From positions 124,001 through 188,000 of IMG/VR virus record IMGVR_UViG_3300038465_000091: a stretch of 64,000 bases of DNA; one strand, given 5' to 3'. The translations under genes and the position numbers were made by a program. The notes under the pieces were generated by a model. The model was not told the DNA's origin. It searched no databases and saw nothing but the letters and a program-made list of their open reading frames with translations. The DNA is from a virus. Positions 48,027 through 56,552 of this stretch are shown here, in pieces; positions within the stretch are counted from its first letter, which is position 1; each line of letters starts with the position of its first letter.

Positions 48027-48200
48027 ATGCCAAACCGTAATAAGCCTACCAGCCTACAGACTGAGCCCGCATACCCAGACCATGAAACAGTGTGCTTCTG
48101 TATGGGTGCCCCCGATTTAACCTGTCATTCCGCATCAAGTCGTTGCCTCATTGAGGAGCCGCACCTGATCGTGGGATGTGGAGAATTTGACCATGAATGA
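48027..48200 (+). CDS. Small Cys/His-rich protein
   Basis: A 57-residue protein that begins directly after the stop of the gene before it. CFCMGAPDLTCH and CLIEEPH/GCGEFDHE give four or more Cys and His residues for a zinc site. It overlaps the beginning of the longest frame of the next nuclease gene (ATGA). Confidence 0.5.
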   Translation: MPNRNKPTSLQTEPAYPDHETVCFCMGAPDLTCHSASSRCLIEEPHLIVGCGEFDHE

Positions 48201-48238
48201 AGTTATTCATCTACCTAACCATTAGGTGGGGGCGTCTT

Positions 48239-49135
48239 GTGATTGTCTACCGCATAACCAACAAAATAAACGGCAAGGTTTATATCGGCAAGACCGTTAA
48301 GCCGCTTACCAGACGTTGGCAACACCACAAAAGAGATGCTCGTGGTGAGAGTCAAGTGTACTTTCATCGCGCTATCCGCAAACACGGTCCGGAATCTTTT
48401 ATAGTTGAGCCTGTCTATGTAGCCAAAACTGAGAAAGAGTTGGCTGCGATGGAGACGTTCTTCATTGTCCTGCATCAGTCTTACAAACCAGAAAATGGCT
48501 ACAACGGAACTCTTGGTGGGGATGGTATCGGACTTCTCACGGACGAAACCCGTCAACGGATGCGTGATGCTAAAACTCCAGAAATTAGGCGTCGTATGAG
48601 TGAGCGGATGATGGGTGTTCCTCTCTCCATAGAGCATTGTAGGCGCATCGGGGATTCGAAACGTGGTGAAAAAAACCCGCATTGGGGCAAACCACGTAGT
48701 GAAGAAACCCGTCGCAGGATTGGGAAGGCTCAATTAGGAAAGAAACTATCCCCCGAGCACCGCGAAAAAATAGGTAAAGCGCACCAAGGAAAGGCACTGT
48801 CAGAAGAACATCGTCTTGCCTTGAGTGAGGCCCATAAAGGGTTGGTGTTCTCCGATGAACACCGCAAAAATCTTAGTCAAGCTCTCTCGGGGGAGCGAAA
48901 CGTTGGGTACGGCACGAAGTGGGTATCCAAAGATTCCGAAACAATCAGGATTCCTTCCCATCTTCTCGATTCTTATGTAGAACAGGGCTGGACGGCGGGA
49001 AGGGCGTCTTTGTTGGGCAAGAAACCACCTAAAGAACGGATTGAGAAGGTGTTGGCGTACTGGACTCCCGAACGTCGAGCACAGCGGTCGGAGGACTATA
49101 CTATGCGACGGGAGAATCAAACACAATGTTCGTAA
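48239..49135 (+). CDS. GIY-YIG homing endonuclease with repeated NUMOD3 motifs
   Basis: I chose GTG 48239 because TAGGTGGGGG precedes it and the GIY domain begins at once (VYRITNKINGKVYIGKT); ATG 48197 is the alternative. The 298-residue protein has HRAIRKHG, AMETFFI and GYNGTLGGDG, then five or more NUMOD3-type repeats (NPHWGKPRSEETRRRIG, GKKLSPEHREKIG, GKALSEEHRLALS) for DNA binding. It is paralogous to the gene at 29895. Its 3' end overlaps the next gene by ten bases. Confidence 0.88.
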   Translation: MIVYRITNKINGKVYIGKTVKPLTRRWQHHKRDARGESQVYFHRAIRKHGPESFIVEPVYVAKTEKELAAMETFFIVLHQSYKPENGYNGTLGGDGIGLLTDETRQRMRDAKTPEIRRRMSERMMGVPLSIEHCRRIGDSKRGEKNPHWGKPRSEETRRRIGKAQLGKKLSPEHREKIGKAHQGKALSEEHRLALSEAHKGLVFSDEHRKNLSQALSGERNVGYGTKWVSKDSETIRIPSHLLDSYVEQGWTAGRASLLGKKPPKERIEKVLAYWTPERRAQRSEDYTMRRENQTQCS

Positions 49136-50145
49136 CGATTCCCCTGTCAAAACTGCAACAAAAGTTCGGGGTAAAAACAGCCATCAGTCTTCCCGACTTG
49201 GTGCGTCAAACCAACAGTTTTTCTAAACGCTATAGGCCCGGGTGTACCCCGACTCTCCTTGATTCAAACCCCAAAGCCTTGTTTCTTCACTACAACGTGA
49301 AGTGCAACAAAGAAGATTCCGACCCGGCGGGACACGATGTGCGTGTTCAATTTGACACGACAAAGGTGCAGGAATCTAGCCAAGCGAAAGACCTCGACGT
49401 GCAAATTAGCTGCTCCTGCCCTGCGTTTTTGTATTGGGGTGCCCAGTGGAACCTCCACCAGCGAGATGGGCTGCTAGGGACGCCCAGACCGCAGCTACAG
49501 GCACCTACAGAGCGGCTTGACCTGCGGGGCAACTTCGTTATCTGCAAACACGTCCATTCGGTGTTCGAGCGCATCCTGCCGAGCGTGCAGCACAACATCG
49601 TGAAGATATTGCGTGAGCGGACGATGCAAGAGAAGAAGGACGAACTGGACAAGACGCCCGAGCGCCTCCAAGAGAAACAGGAGGAGATGAAGAAAAAGAA
49701 GGAACTGGAGAAGATCAGGAAGGTTAAGGACAAGGAGGTTCAGGACAAGCTGTACGAAGCCCTCCGCGAGCAAGAGGAAGCCCGCCTGATGCATGAAGAG
49801 GACTTGGAGGATCAGGTAGAGCCCGTGGTCGAGCGCGACAAGCCAGCGACCGCGCCTGCCGAGGAAAAGCCGAAGCCTGCTCCAGTGCCCGCACCAGCAC
49901 CAAAGCCTGCCCCGAATGGAGAAGAAGAGGCGATTCAGAACCTTTATCAGAACGAGCAGGAGAGTATTGAAGAGAAGCACCGTAAGGGCGAGCCTCATTT
50001 GCATCAAGGGCTGCCATACGAAGAAACAGAGGCAAAACCCGTGAAGGAAAAGAAGTCACCTGAGTACATGGAAAAACTTCGAAAGGTCTGGAAGTACGTT
50101 AAGGACCGCGCAAAAGAACTGGCTCTAAGCGAAGAGGGAAAGTAA
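49126..50145 (+). CDS. SWIM-like zinc-finger protein with coiled coil
   Basis: A 339-residue protein. ISCSCPAFLYWGAQWNL with a later FVICKHVHSVF fits the CxC...CxH SWIM finger (about residues 88-145), a DNA- or protein-binding module. A long charged coiled coil (about 165-235, Lys/Glu) and a Pro/Ala linker (245-265) follow. In phages of this type, SWIM-like proteins occur in late clusters; the role is not known. It overlaps the nuclease gene by ten bases. Confidence 0.65.
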   Translation: MFVTIPLSKLQQKFGVKTAISLPDLVRQTNSFSKRYRPGCTPTLLDSNPKALFLHYNVKCNKEDSDPAGHDVRVQFDTTKVQESSQAKDLDVQISCSCPAFLYWGAQWNLHQRDGLLGTPRPQLQAPTERLDLRGNFVICKHVHSVFERILPSVQHNIVKILRERTMQEKKDELDKTPERLQEKQEEMKKKKELEKIRKVKDKEVQDKLYEALREQEEARLMHEEDLEDQVEPVVERDKPATAPAEEKPKPAPVPAPAPKPAPNGEEEAIQNLYQNEQESIEEKHRKGEPHLHQGLPYEETEAKPVKEKKSPEYMEKLRKVWKYVKDRAKELALSEEGK

Positions 50146-50285
50146 TGTCTACGCCTTGGACTCGCGGCGATGTGCTCGATCTGCACATCTTCATCCTGCT
50201 GTTGATCTGGTTCACACTGGACCGAAGCAACATCTATTTCACAGATGTGATCGCATTTGCAAAGAGGCTGTTCAAGAGGAAGTAA
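50145..50285 (+). CDS. Small membrane protein
   Basis: A 46-residue frame at ATG 50145, overlapping the preceding stop (TAATG) and ending with the same kind of overlap into the next gene. One hydrophobic span (LHIFILLLIWFTL) and a basic C-terminus (KRLFKRK). Possibly a membrane-active small protein; the function is unknown. Confidence 0.5.
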   Translation: MSTPWTRGDVLDLHIFILLLIWFTLDRSNIYFTDVIAFAKRLFKRK

Positions 50286-51085
50286 TGCAAATCGTAACGG
50301 CATTCACGAATGGGGCGTACCCGAACAGAGTTCAGCTTGTGGTATCGCCGCCGTTTGTCGGCCCGTTTACACAGCCCGGACCTCTTGGTGCGTTCAACCC
50401 CGTTCGTGATCTGAGCATTTACGCGGATGGGGCGCTTCAGACCATCTCATCCTTCAGTTTCGATACGAATAACAGTCGGTACCTGATCTACTTGATTCAA
50501 GCTATCGATCCTCAGAGTTTTGTTCAGGTCGTCCACCACGTGCCTAATCCCCCCTTCATGGACTTGGTAGCTGGCAGTATCCCCGACTCCTTTGTGCTAC
50601 TAGAAGACGGCTCCATACTTCTTCTTGAGGATGGCGGGGTGGTTGAACTGGAATCGTCGGTCAGCGAATTGCCCAACGTGCCCGGATTTGCGCTGGTTGC
50701 TACCTTCATTCCAGCGGGAGACATCGTATCACCTGAAATGGCATTGACCCCCGTCCCGTCAACTGCCATCTTCGCTGGCGGTACAATAACGCCAAACGTC
50801 ATTGACCTGTTGTGGCTGACGGCGGGTGTGGCACAAGTCATTATAACGGGCACTAATGGGCTCGATACGGGGTTCTTGGGACCTTCGGGCGTCTATTTTT
50901 TAGACCTCACGGGCTCTGGCTCTGGGTGGGGTGTAAGTTGGGGGAATTTTTGGGGAGGGGGAACGCAAGGACCGGGTACCATCATTCTGACGATGACGGG
51001 GTACGATGCCGTGGGAAACCCGATTTTGGTGGGCTCGCCGCCAATCCTTTTGACGGTTACCGCAACTATAACCATAACCACGTAG
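50285..51085 (+). CDS. Virion protein before the tail fibre
   Basis: A 266-residue beta-rich protein (ATG 50285, after AGAGGAAG). It contains two short near-repeats, FVLLEDGSILLLEDGGVVELE, and Ig-like strands at the end (IILTMTGYDAVGNP; LLTVTATITITT). The Gly/Ser/Trp-rich GSGSGWGVSWGNFWGGG segment (about 220) is a likely loop. It may be a baseplate or fibre-attachment protein. It ends with TAG. Confidence 0.5.
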   Translation: MQIVTAFTNGAYPNRVQLVVSPPFVGPFTQPGPLGAFNPVRDLSIYADGALQTISSFSFDTNNSRYLIYLIQAIDPQSFVQVVHHVPNPPFMDLVAGSIPDSFVLLEDGSILLLEDGGVVELESSVSELPNVPGFALVATFIPAGDIVSPEMALTPVPSTAIFAGGTITPNVIDLLWLTAGVAQVIITGTNGLDTGFLGPSGVYFLDLTGSGSGWGVSWGNFWGGGTQGPGTIILTMTGYDAVGNPILVGSPPILLTVTATITITT

Positions 51086-51139
51086 AGGGACTACAAATCC
51101 GTTATATAGGTGCCGATTAGAGCGGTTGGGAGAAAACAG

Positions 51140-51187
51140 ATGGCTAACGAATTTTACACCTACCTGTGGGAGCATCATAATGCCTAA
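51140..51187 (+). CDS. 15-residue peptide, possible endonuclease remnant
   Basis: ATG 51140 behind GGGAGAAAACAG opens 15 codons that read MANEFYTYLW then stop soon. From memory, xxFYTYLWLR-type starts are common in phage GIY-YIG nucleases, so this may be the left-over start of a lost homing gene, now a short leader overlapping the fibre start at 51180. Confidence 0.3.
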   Translation: MANEFYTYLWEHHNA

Positions 51188-54100
51188 TGGAAAAATCAGT
51201 CAGCTTGCCTCAGGCATCCCCGCCCAAGGTGGAGACCTGCTCCTCATAACACGCATTGGCTCGCCCAATCAAAGCCTTTCCGTGTCGGCGGCGAGTGTCG
51301 CGGCTCTGGGCGGTGGATCGTTCACCAATCTTGCGACTGGCACCAACACCGCAGCCACATTTACGATAGGCAACGGAGCATCACTCACGTTTTCGGGTAT
51401 CACATCCCCAGTCATTACGCAATTAGCTACGGCGTCAGCTTACGCCATCCTCGGTGCATCAGCAGTCACGAACTCGGACGGTGCAAGCACCATAATCAGC
51501 GGCGGGAACATCGGCTCCTTCCCGACCAACACAATCACGCCGGGAAGCCCGCCATGGACTCTTTCGGGTGCAGCAGTGATTACGGCAGTTGCTCAAAACC
51601 AGACAGACTTGGCTACAGCAATCGCAACTTACCAAGCGATGGGGCCGGGAACCGCCCTTGGTGTGGCTCTCGACGGCCTAACCCTCACCCCCGGCGTTTA
51701 CAGCGGCGGCACTTTCACCATCAGCGGCGGAACACTAACTCTCAACGGCGCGGGCGTTTACGTTTTCCTCGCCTCAACTACGATTGGCTTGACGAGTGCT
51801 TCAACAATCATTCTGGCAGGTGGTGCAACAGCCGCGAACGTTGTTTTCGTTTGTGGCAGTTCATTCACCGCAGCCGCCAACGCTGGCACCGTGTTCAACG
51901 GCAACATTCTCGCACATACCTCCATTACAGTTGATGGCGGTATTTACAACGGTCGGTTACTTGCCAATATCGGAGCAGTCACCATTTCTACCGCTACCAC
52001 CATCGCTACACCAGTGGGCTCTTCTCTTGGCATAATCAATGCGAATGAAATTTTCGGCGTGGTTGTTAGCGGGATAGCCCCAACCGCAGGACAAGTTCTC
52101 ACAGCAACAAGTGCCACAACAGCGAATTGGCAAACTCCCAGCGGGGGCGGCGGTTCGGGAACAGTGACCTCAGGCACCGTGGGACAAATCGCTATTTATG
52201 CAGCCAGCGGCACTACGGTTAGCGGCTTTTCCAATGGCGTGTTTTACCCCGAGACGTATGGCGCGGTTGGCAACGGTATCCACGATGACACTACAGCCAT
52301 CCAAGCAGCAATCACAGCCGCTTCAGCGAGCGGTGGAACAGTTCAGTTTGGTGTCAAGACCTACCTTATCACTGCTACGCTTGTAATCACCTCCTCTAAT
52401 GTCGGCATGGCGGGATTGACCGCAGGTACTCCCGTTGGGGGAGGCGCTAGTGGAACCATAATCACTTGCAACAGCGCAACTGTCGATATGGTAAATGTCG
52501 GCAACGGCGGCACACAGGTTCACAGCAATCTTCTAAAAGACTTCTGCCTTGCACGATCCGTCACTCCCACCACTGGAAACGGACTCATACTGAACAGCGT
52601 GATCGATGCCAAGCTGGAAAACCTCTGGGTCTTCGACAGCATCTTCTGCTTCTATCACCAGAATGCCCAGCTTTGCACGTACACTAATTGCTTAGCTGAA
52701 TGGACGGCCCTCAGCAACGGCATCACGGGATACGGCTTTAAGATGGTGGGAACAAACACTACGGGGTTCTTCTCTACGCGAATGACGGACTGTATTGCCA
52801 TCAACAAAGCGTCCTCAGGAACTTTCCATGGAATGCACGTAAGCACTTCGGGGGCTGGAGTATCCGATCTTTTCACCGAGGGTTTCGAGACGGCCTCATG
52901 CACGTATGGAGTGTACATCGACGGAGCTTCATCTAACTTCAACGAAGATATTCATTTCTTAAGAACCATCCACGACGCTTCAACTGTGAGTGCTTTTTAT
53001 ATCACAGGTTTGAACGGGCACGACGCTTACGTAGAAATAAACGGCGGGTACACAGCTAATCTTGGGTCGGCACCCGCTATCGACATCGAGAACAGTTCTG
53101 GAGTTGTAGTTAACAATGTCAATTTCATCGGGCTCAACGCCGGTACTGGTCCGTGCGTCCTAATAAATGGTTCTAGCTCAAAAGGTAATATCGTTCAGTC
53201 GAACGTGATGTACTGTAGCTCTACGTCGCAGACCGTGATTAGCCTTACGGGGAGTGCCGCGAATAACAACGTCAGCAGCAACATCATAGTTGGAGCCGTG
53301 CACAGCTTCGCCGTTGGTATCGGTCTGGCTTCGTCGTCATACAACACGGTTGACGGAAACACGTTGTCAGGTACGGGCACAGTAGGAATTTCATTGGACA
53401 CTGGCAGTGGGCACAACGGTGGAGTCAACGTAGTCGATCCCACATCTATCACAACCCCTCTATTGGATCATGGCACGGGGAATTTCGTTACGATCACTGG
53501 AGGCGGCGGTTCGGGAACGGTCACTCACACGGGTTCGTTGACTTCAAATGCCATCATTCTTGGCAATGGCTCTGCGGATATTAAACCGGGGGTAGTTCTT
53601 CCCGGCAGCGTGACGGTCTATTATGACGGTACGGGAAATTTCAGCGTGCCGGGAGGTGGAGGGGGAAGTCCGGGCTCCCTATTTGCTAAAACGTGGTTTA
53701 CAACGGGGCTGGCGGGGCAGAGAGCAATAAATACTGTCTATCAGAACACCACGGGGCAACCCATCATAGTGTTTGGGTGGATGGTGGGAAATAACAACGA
53801 TCTTCAAGCCGTGACCGATGCATCTCCCACCCCGTCTACAGTAGTGTTAGACCAGTATGCCCAGTCGGGATTTGGCACCAATTTCTTTTTCATGGTGTCT
53901 AACAACGATTACTACGAACTCATCTGCGTTGGTGGTACTTCTGTAGCTTGGGTAGAGTTGGAGATTATCACAGGGAGCGTTACATTTTCAGGAGAATTGT
54001 CGGGCAGTCGTTCGCTAAGTACGGTTTACCAAAACACCAGCGGCGGAGCAATGCTGGTGCTGGTCGATCTTTCAAGCGTCGGTGGTGGTACAACCATCCA

Positions 54101-54608
54101 AGGTATAAGTGACGCTGGCGCTTCCCCCACAAACGTTGTTTGGCAGTCCGATGGGGTCTCCACGGGAAGCCAGACGATCTGGATGATGATTCCGAACAAT
54201 CATTACTACGAAGTGACTTGCTCGGGGGCGTCTGTTGGACATTGGAATGAGTATTCTCTGCCATTCAATGCTTCCAAGTCCATTGATTATTCGATTGCTC
54301 CAGTGCTGAGAAGTCTTCAAGCCATCGCGGGTTCCGCCCCATCAACCACAGGCGTTCAGATAGCGAGTGTGGGCAAAGATATGTTTGTATCGGTGTCATC
54401 CCTGCCTTCAACGACGGGAAATTTGATTATAAACTCCAGTTATTGTTCCCCTCCGGGAACTACTCCGTATGATACCACCACTATGTCGAACACCAATTCG
54501 CAACGTAGTGCGGGGGCACTGTTTGTATCACTTGGGGAATTCTATACCGCTCGACAAAACAGTGGTTCGCCCACGTTGGCTCACTGGTGGGAATATACAC
54601 TCGGGTAA
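51180..54608 (+). CDS. Tail fibre with ice-binding-like and pectate-lyase domains
   Basis: A 1142-residue host-contact protein. ATG 51180 is preferred to 51126. Residues about 80-275 match DUF3494 ice-binding-like domains: ASAYAILGASAVTNSDG, LGVALDGLTLTPGVYSGG, GTVFNGNILAHTSITV and NGRLLANIGAVTI. Residues about 350-760 begin with FYPETYGAVGNGIHDDT, the pectate-lyase-3 start, and form a right-handed beta-helix, as in depolymerase spikes. Two copies of a 96-residue module with xxNTVYQNT and YYEL/WNEYSLPF follow at about 849-1040. The chain ends in HWWEYTLG. Family relations are from memory of the domain patterns. Confidence 0.75.
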   Translation: MPNGKISQLASGIPAQGGDLLLITRIGSPNQSLSVSAASVAALGGGSFTNLATGTNTAATFTIGNGASLTFSGITSPVITQLATASAYAILGASAVTNSDGASTIISGGNIGSFPTNTITPGSPPWTLSGAAVITAVAQNQTDLATAIATYQAMGPGTALGVALDGLTLTPGVYSGGTFTISGGTLTLNGAGVYVFLASTTIGLTSASTIILAGGATAANVVFVCGSSFTAAANAGTVFNGNILAHTSITVDGGIYNGRLLANIGAVTISTATTIATPVGSSLGIINANEIFGVVVSGIAPTAGQVLTATSATTANWQTPSGGGGSGTVTSGTVGQIAIYAASGTTVSGFSNGVFYPETYGAVGNGIHDDTTAIQAAITAASASGGTVQFGVKTYLITATLVITSSNVGMAGLTAGTPVGGGASGTIITCNSATVDMVNVGNGGTQVHSNLLKDFCLARSVTPTTGNGLILNSVIDAKLENLWVFDSIFCFYHQNAQLCTYTNCLAEWTALSNGITGYGFKMVGTNTTGFFSTRMTDCIAINKASSGTFHGMHVSTSGAGVSDLFTEGFETASCTYGVYIDGASSNFNEDIHFLRTIHDASTVSAFYITGLNGHDAYVEINGGYTANLGSAPAIDIENSSGVVVNNVNFIGLNAGTGPCVLINGSSSKGNIVQSNVMYCSSTSQTVISLTGSAANNNVSSNIIVGAVHSFAVGIGLASSSYNTVDGNTLSGTGTVGISLDTGSGHNGGVNVVDPTSITTPLLDHGTGNFVTITGGGGSGTVTHTGSLTSNAIILGNGSADIKPGVVLPGSVTVYYDGTGNFSVPGGGGGSPGSLFAKTWFTTGLAGQRAINTVYQNTTGQPIIVFGWMVGNNNDLQAVTDASPTPSTVVLDQYAQSGFGTNFFFMVSNNDYYELICVGGTSVAWVELEIITGSVTFSGELSGSRSLSTVYQNTSGGAMLVLVDLSSVGGGTTIQGISDAGASPTNVVWQSDGVSTGSQTIWMMIPNNHYYEVTCSGASVGHWNEYSLPFNASKSIDYSIAPVLRSLQAIAGSAPSTTGVQIASVGKDMFVSVSSLPSTTGNLIINSSYCSPPGTTPYDTTTMSNTNSQRSAGALFVSLGEFYTARQNSGSPTLAHWWEYTLG

Positions 54609-54632
54609 GACCGTTAAGTAGGAGAAAAACAA

Positions 54633-55295
54633 ATGTCCGTTTCGTTTGGTCCTAAAATCCCGCAACTTTTCGTCAGCGCAGCCCTCGGTGATAACTACTA
54701 CACTGCGGGTGAGGCAATGCTTCGTAGTTTTCAAGCATTGATTCAGCCGAATGTCATCGGCGTCGGGCTGAACACACCGCCCGGCTCACCTGCCAACGGG
54801 GACTCCTACGTTGTTGGGACTGCTCCCACGGGTTTGTGGACAGGCCAAGCCAACAGTATCGCCTATTGGACTACGGATGATCCCACCAACATACCGGGCT
54901 ACTGGATGTTCTTTGTCCCTAAATCGGGATGGATTGTAGGGAGCGCAGGTCAAATCTATATCTTTGGCACATCGTGGGGGCTCATCTCCTCAGGAGTAGC
55001 GATCAATAATCAGACAGTCAACTACGTCGCCGCCTTGTCCGACAACAACAACATGACGGACATGAACATGGCTACACCCGGCACGTTCACGGTTCCACCG
55101 AACTCCAGCGTGGCTTTTCCGATTGGCGCGGTTCTGACCGTGGTTCAAGCGGGGATAGGTCAAATCACGTTTGTACAGGGCGCTGGTGTGACCATTAACA
55201 CCCCCGCATCGCTGGCAACCCGTACTCAGTTTTCAACAATTGCTGTGACTCAAACCGCCGCAAATGTTTGGCTGGCTAGTGGAGACCTCGCCTAA
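54633..55295 (+). CDS. Fibre-associated protein with DUF2793-like domain
   Basis: A 220-residue protein. PPGSPANGDSYVVGTAPTG, then SIAYWTTDD and GYWMFFVPKSGW (about 45-105) fit the DUF2793 pattern found in tail fibre and receptor-binding proteins. The C-terminal half is beta-rich (SVAFPIGAVLTVVQAG; GVTINTPASLATRT), like phage tail-tip domains. AGTAGGAG precedes the ATG. It lies between two fibre genes with shared modules. Confidence 0.65.
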   Translation: MSVSFGPKIPQLFVSAALGDNYYTAGEAMLRSFQALIQPNVIGVGLNTPPGSPANGDSYVVGTAPTGLWTGQANSIAYWTTDDPTNIPGYWMFFVPKSGWIVGSAGQIYIFGTSWGLISSGVAINNQTVNYVAALSDNNNMTDMNMATPGTFTVPPNSSVAFPIGAVLTVVQAGIGQITFVQGAGVTINTPASLATRTQFSTIAVTQTAANVWLASGDLA

Positions 55296-56219
55296 ATGAA
55301 TACGACGTTCAAACTATTTCCACACCGCCACAAATGGTTCTCCAAGTATAATTACATTCCGAGTCCGGGAGGTCGTGTTCTTAACACGGTTTATCAGAAC
55401 ACAAATGTGAAATCCCTCATCGTTATAGGAGCCGTTAGCGGAATCATGACTATCTTAAGTGATAGCTCTCCGACTCCAACCACTACAATTCTTCAAGGAC
55501 ATGGGTTTCTGAATCAATGGTTTCCCTTCACTGTCATCGTTCCTCCGGGTGACTACTATGAGATCGTGGGAACGCCTCCTAATTTGCAACTAGAAGCCGA
55601 GCTAACGGTCAACGGCAGCCCTGTCGTGTTTTCAGGTGATCTCGGTCCAGCAGGCGCAAACACTCGCGCAATGAACACCGTTTATCAAAACACGGCAAGC
55701 AAGGCAAAACTGATCGTGGCGAACATCGGCTCTTCCACTAGCGGTACCATTGGCTTGATCTGTGACGCTTCACCGACTCCAACGACAATAATCGGCGATT
55801 CCGTCATGTCCAACGGCAGCACATATCAGTTTCCGATGGTCATGATGGTGCCTCAAGGATACTATTACCAAGTAACGGGGTCAGCGACAGTTTCGAACTG
55901 GAATGAGTATACGCTTCCTTTTGGAGCAACGCAGTCGATTGATCTTGTCGGGAGCCGATCCTACGACACGCCCTACTCCGCAGGCGTGAAGGATATGTGG
56001 ATCACCGCTTCAGGTAATGTGACGGGTGCGGGTCAAGTCTCTTCTTCTGGCGCTGGTCAACCGGATCCAGTCGGGCAAACCGCATGGTCAACTTGGCTGG
56101 GACTGGATGCCATGTCTTGGGCACTCGTCCAGCCAAATGACGTGTATGTTCAGACAGCAGTTCAGACAGCAGGAGTGGACGGGACGTTAACACACTGGTT
56201 CGAGTACGTTTTGGGTTAA
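55296..56219 (+). CDS. Fibre protein made of two NTVYQNT modules
   Basis: A 307-residue protein starting right behind the gene before it. It contains two copies of the module also present at the end of the large fibre: RVLNTVYQNT and RAMNTVYQNT, each followed by a strand, SPTPTT, a YYEIV or YYYQVT strand and, in the second copy, WNEYTLPF. The end, THWFEYVLG, resembles the fibre end HWWEYTLG. It is probably a second receptor-binding protein or fibre subunit. Confidence 0.65.
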   Translation: MNTTFKLFPHRHKWFSKYNYIPSPGGRVLNTVYQNTNVKSLIVIGAVSGIMTILSDSSPTPTTTILQGHGFLNQWFPFTVIVPPGDYYEIVGTPPNLQLEAELTVNGSPVVFSGDLGPAGANTRAMNTVYQNTASKAKLIVANIGSSTSGTIGLICDASPTPTTIIGDSVMSNGSTYQFPMVMMVPQGYYYQVTGSATVSNWNEYTLPFGATQSIDLVGSRSYDTPYSAGVKDMWITASGNVTGAGQVSSSGAGQPDPVGQTAWSTWLGLDAMSWALVQPNDVYVQTAVQTAGVDGTLTHWFEYVLG

Positions 56220-56306
56220 GAGAGCTTTATTTATCAGTAGTTTACTGGATTATTTGACTTTAGTATTCAAAGATAGGGGACGATTTCCCTCCATGGAGAA
56301 TCAAAA

Positions 56307-56543
56307 ATGTCGAAAAAGATAGCAGCACAAGATGCCACAGCAATGAACAGCCTGTATGCTGGCGAACTCGGTCGCCTCGGCCTCAAGGTCGCACAGAAGG
56401 ACGCAAAGGACTCAGCCGCAGGGCAGTCTCACGACCCTCAGGCTTTCGCCGACCACCAAAATTATATGGATATCCTCGAATCGGTTCTGAAGGAAGACGA
56501 AAAGACGGACGGCGAAGCCGCTAACGACCCGATCACCGACTAA
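56307..56543 (+). CDS. Small acidic protein
   Basis: A 78-residue acidic helical protein (ATG 56307 after CATGGAGAATC). It lies 9 bases before the giant gene and may be its partner or chaperone. The 87-base gap upstream has TTTACT, 17 bases, TATTCA (56239-56267) as a possible promoter. No family recognised. Confidence 0.55.
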   Translation: MSKKIAAQDATAMNSLYAGELGRLGLKVAQKDAKDSAAGQSHDPQAFADHQNYMDILESVLKEDEKTDGEAANDPITD

Positions 56544-56552
56544 GGAGGAAAG

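Noticed and set aside
50004-50303. Minus-strand frame opposite the small membrane protein
   Set aside because: Three + strand genes with coupled starts (49126, 50145, 50285) cover the same bases and have ribosome binding sites; the minus frame has none.
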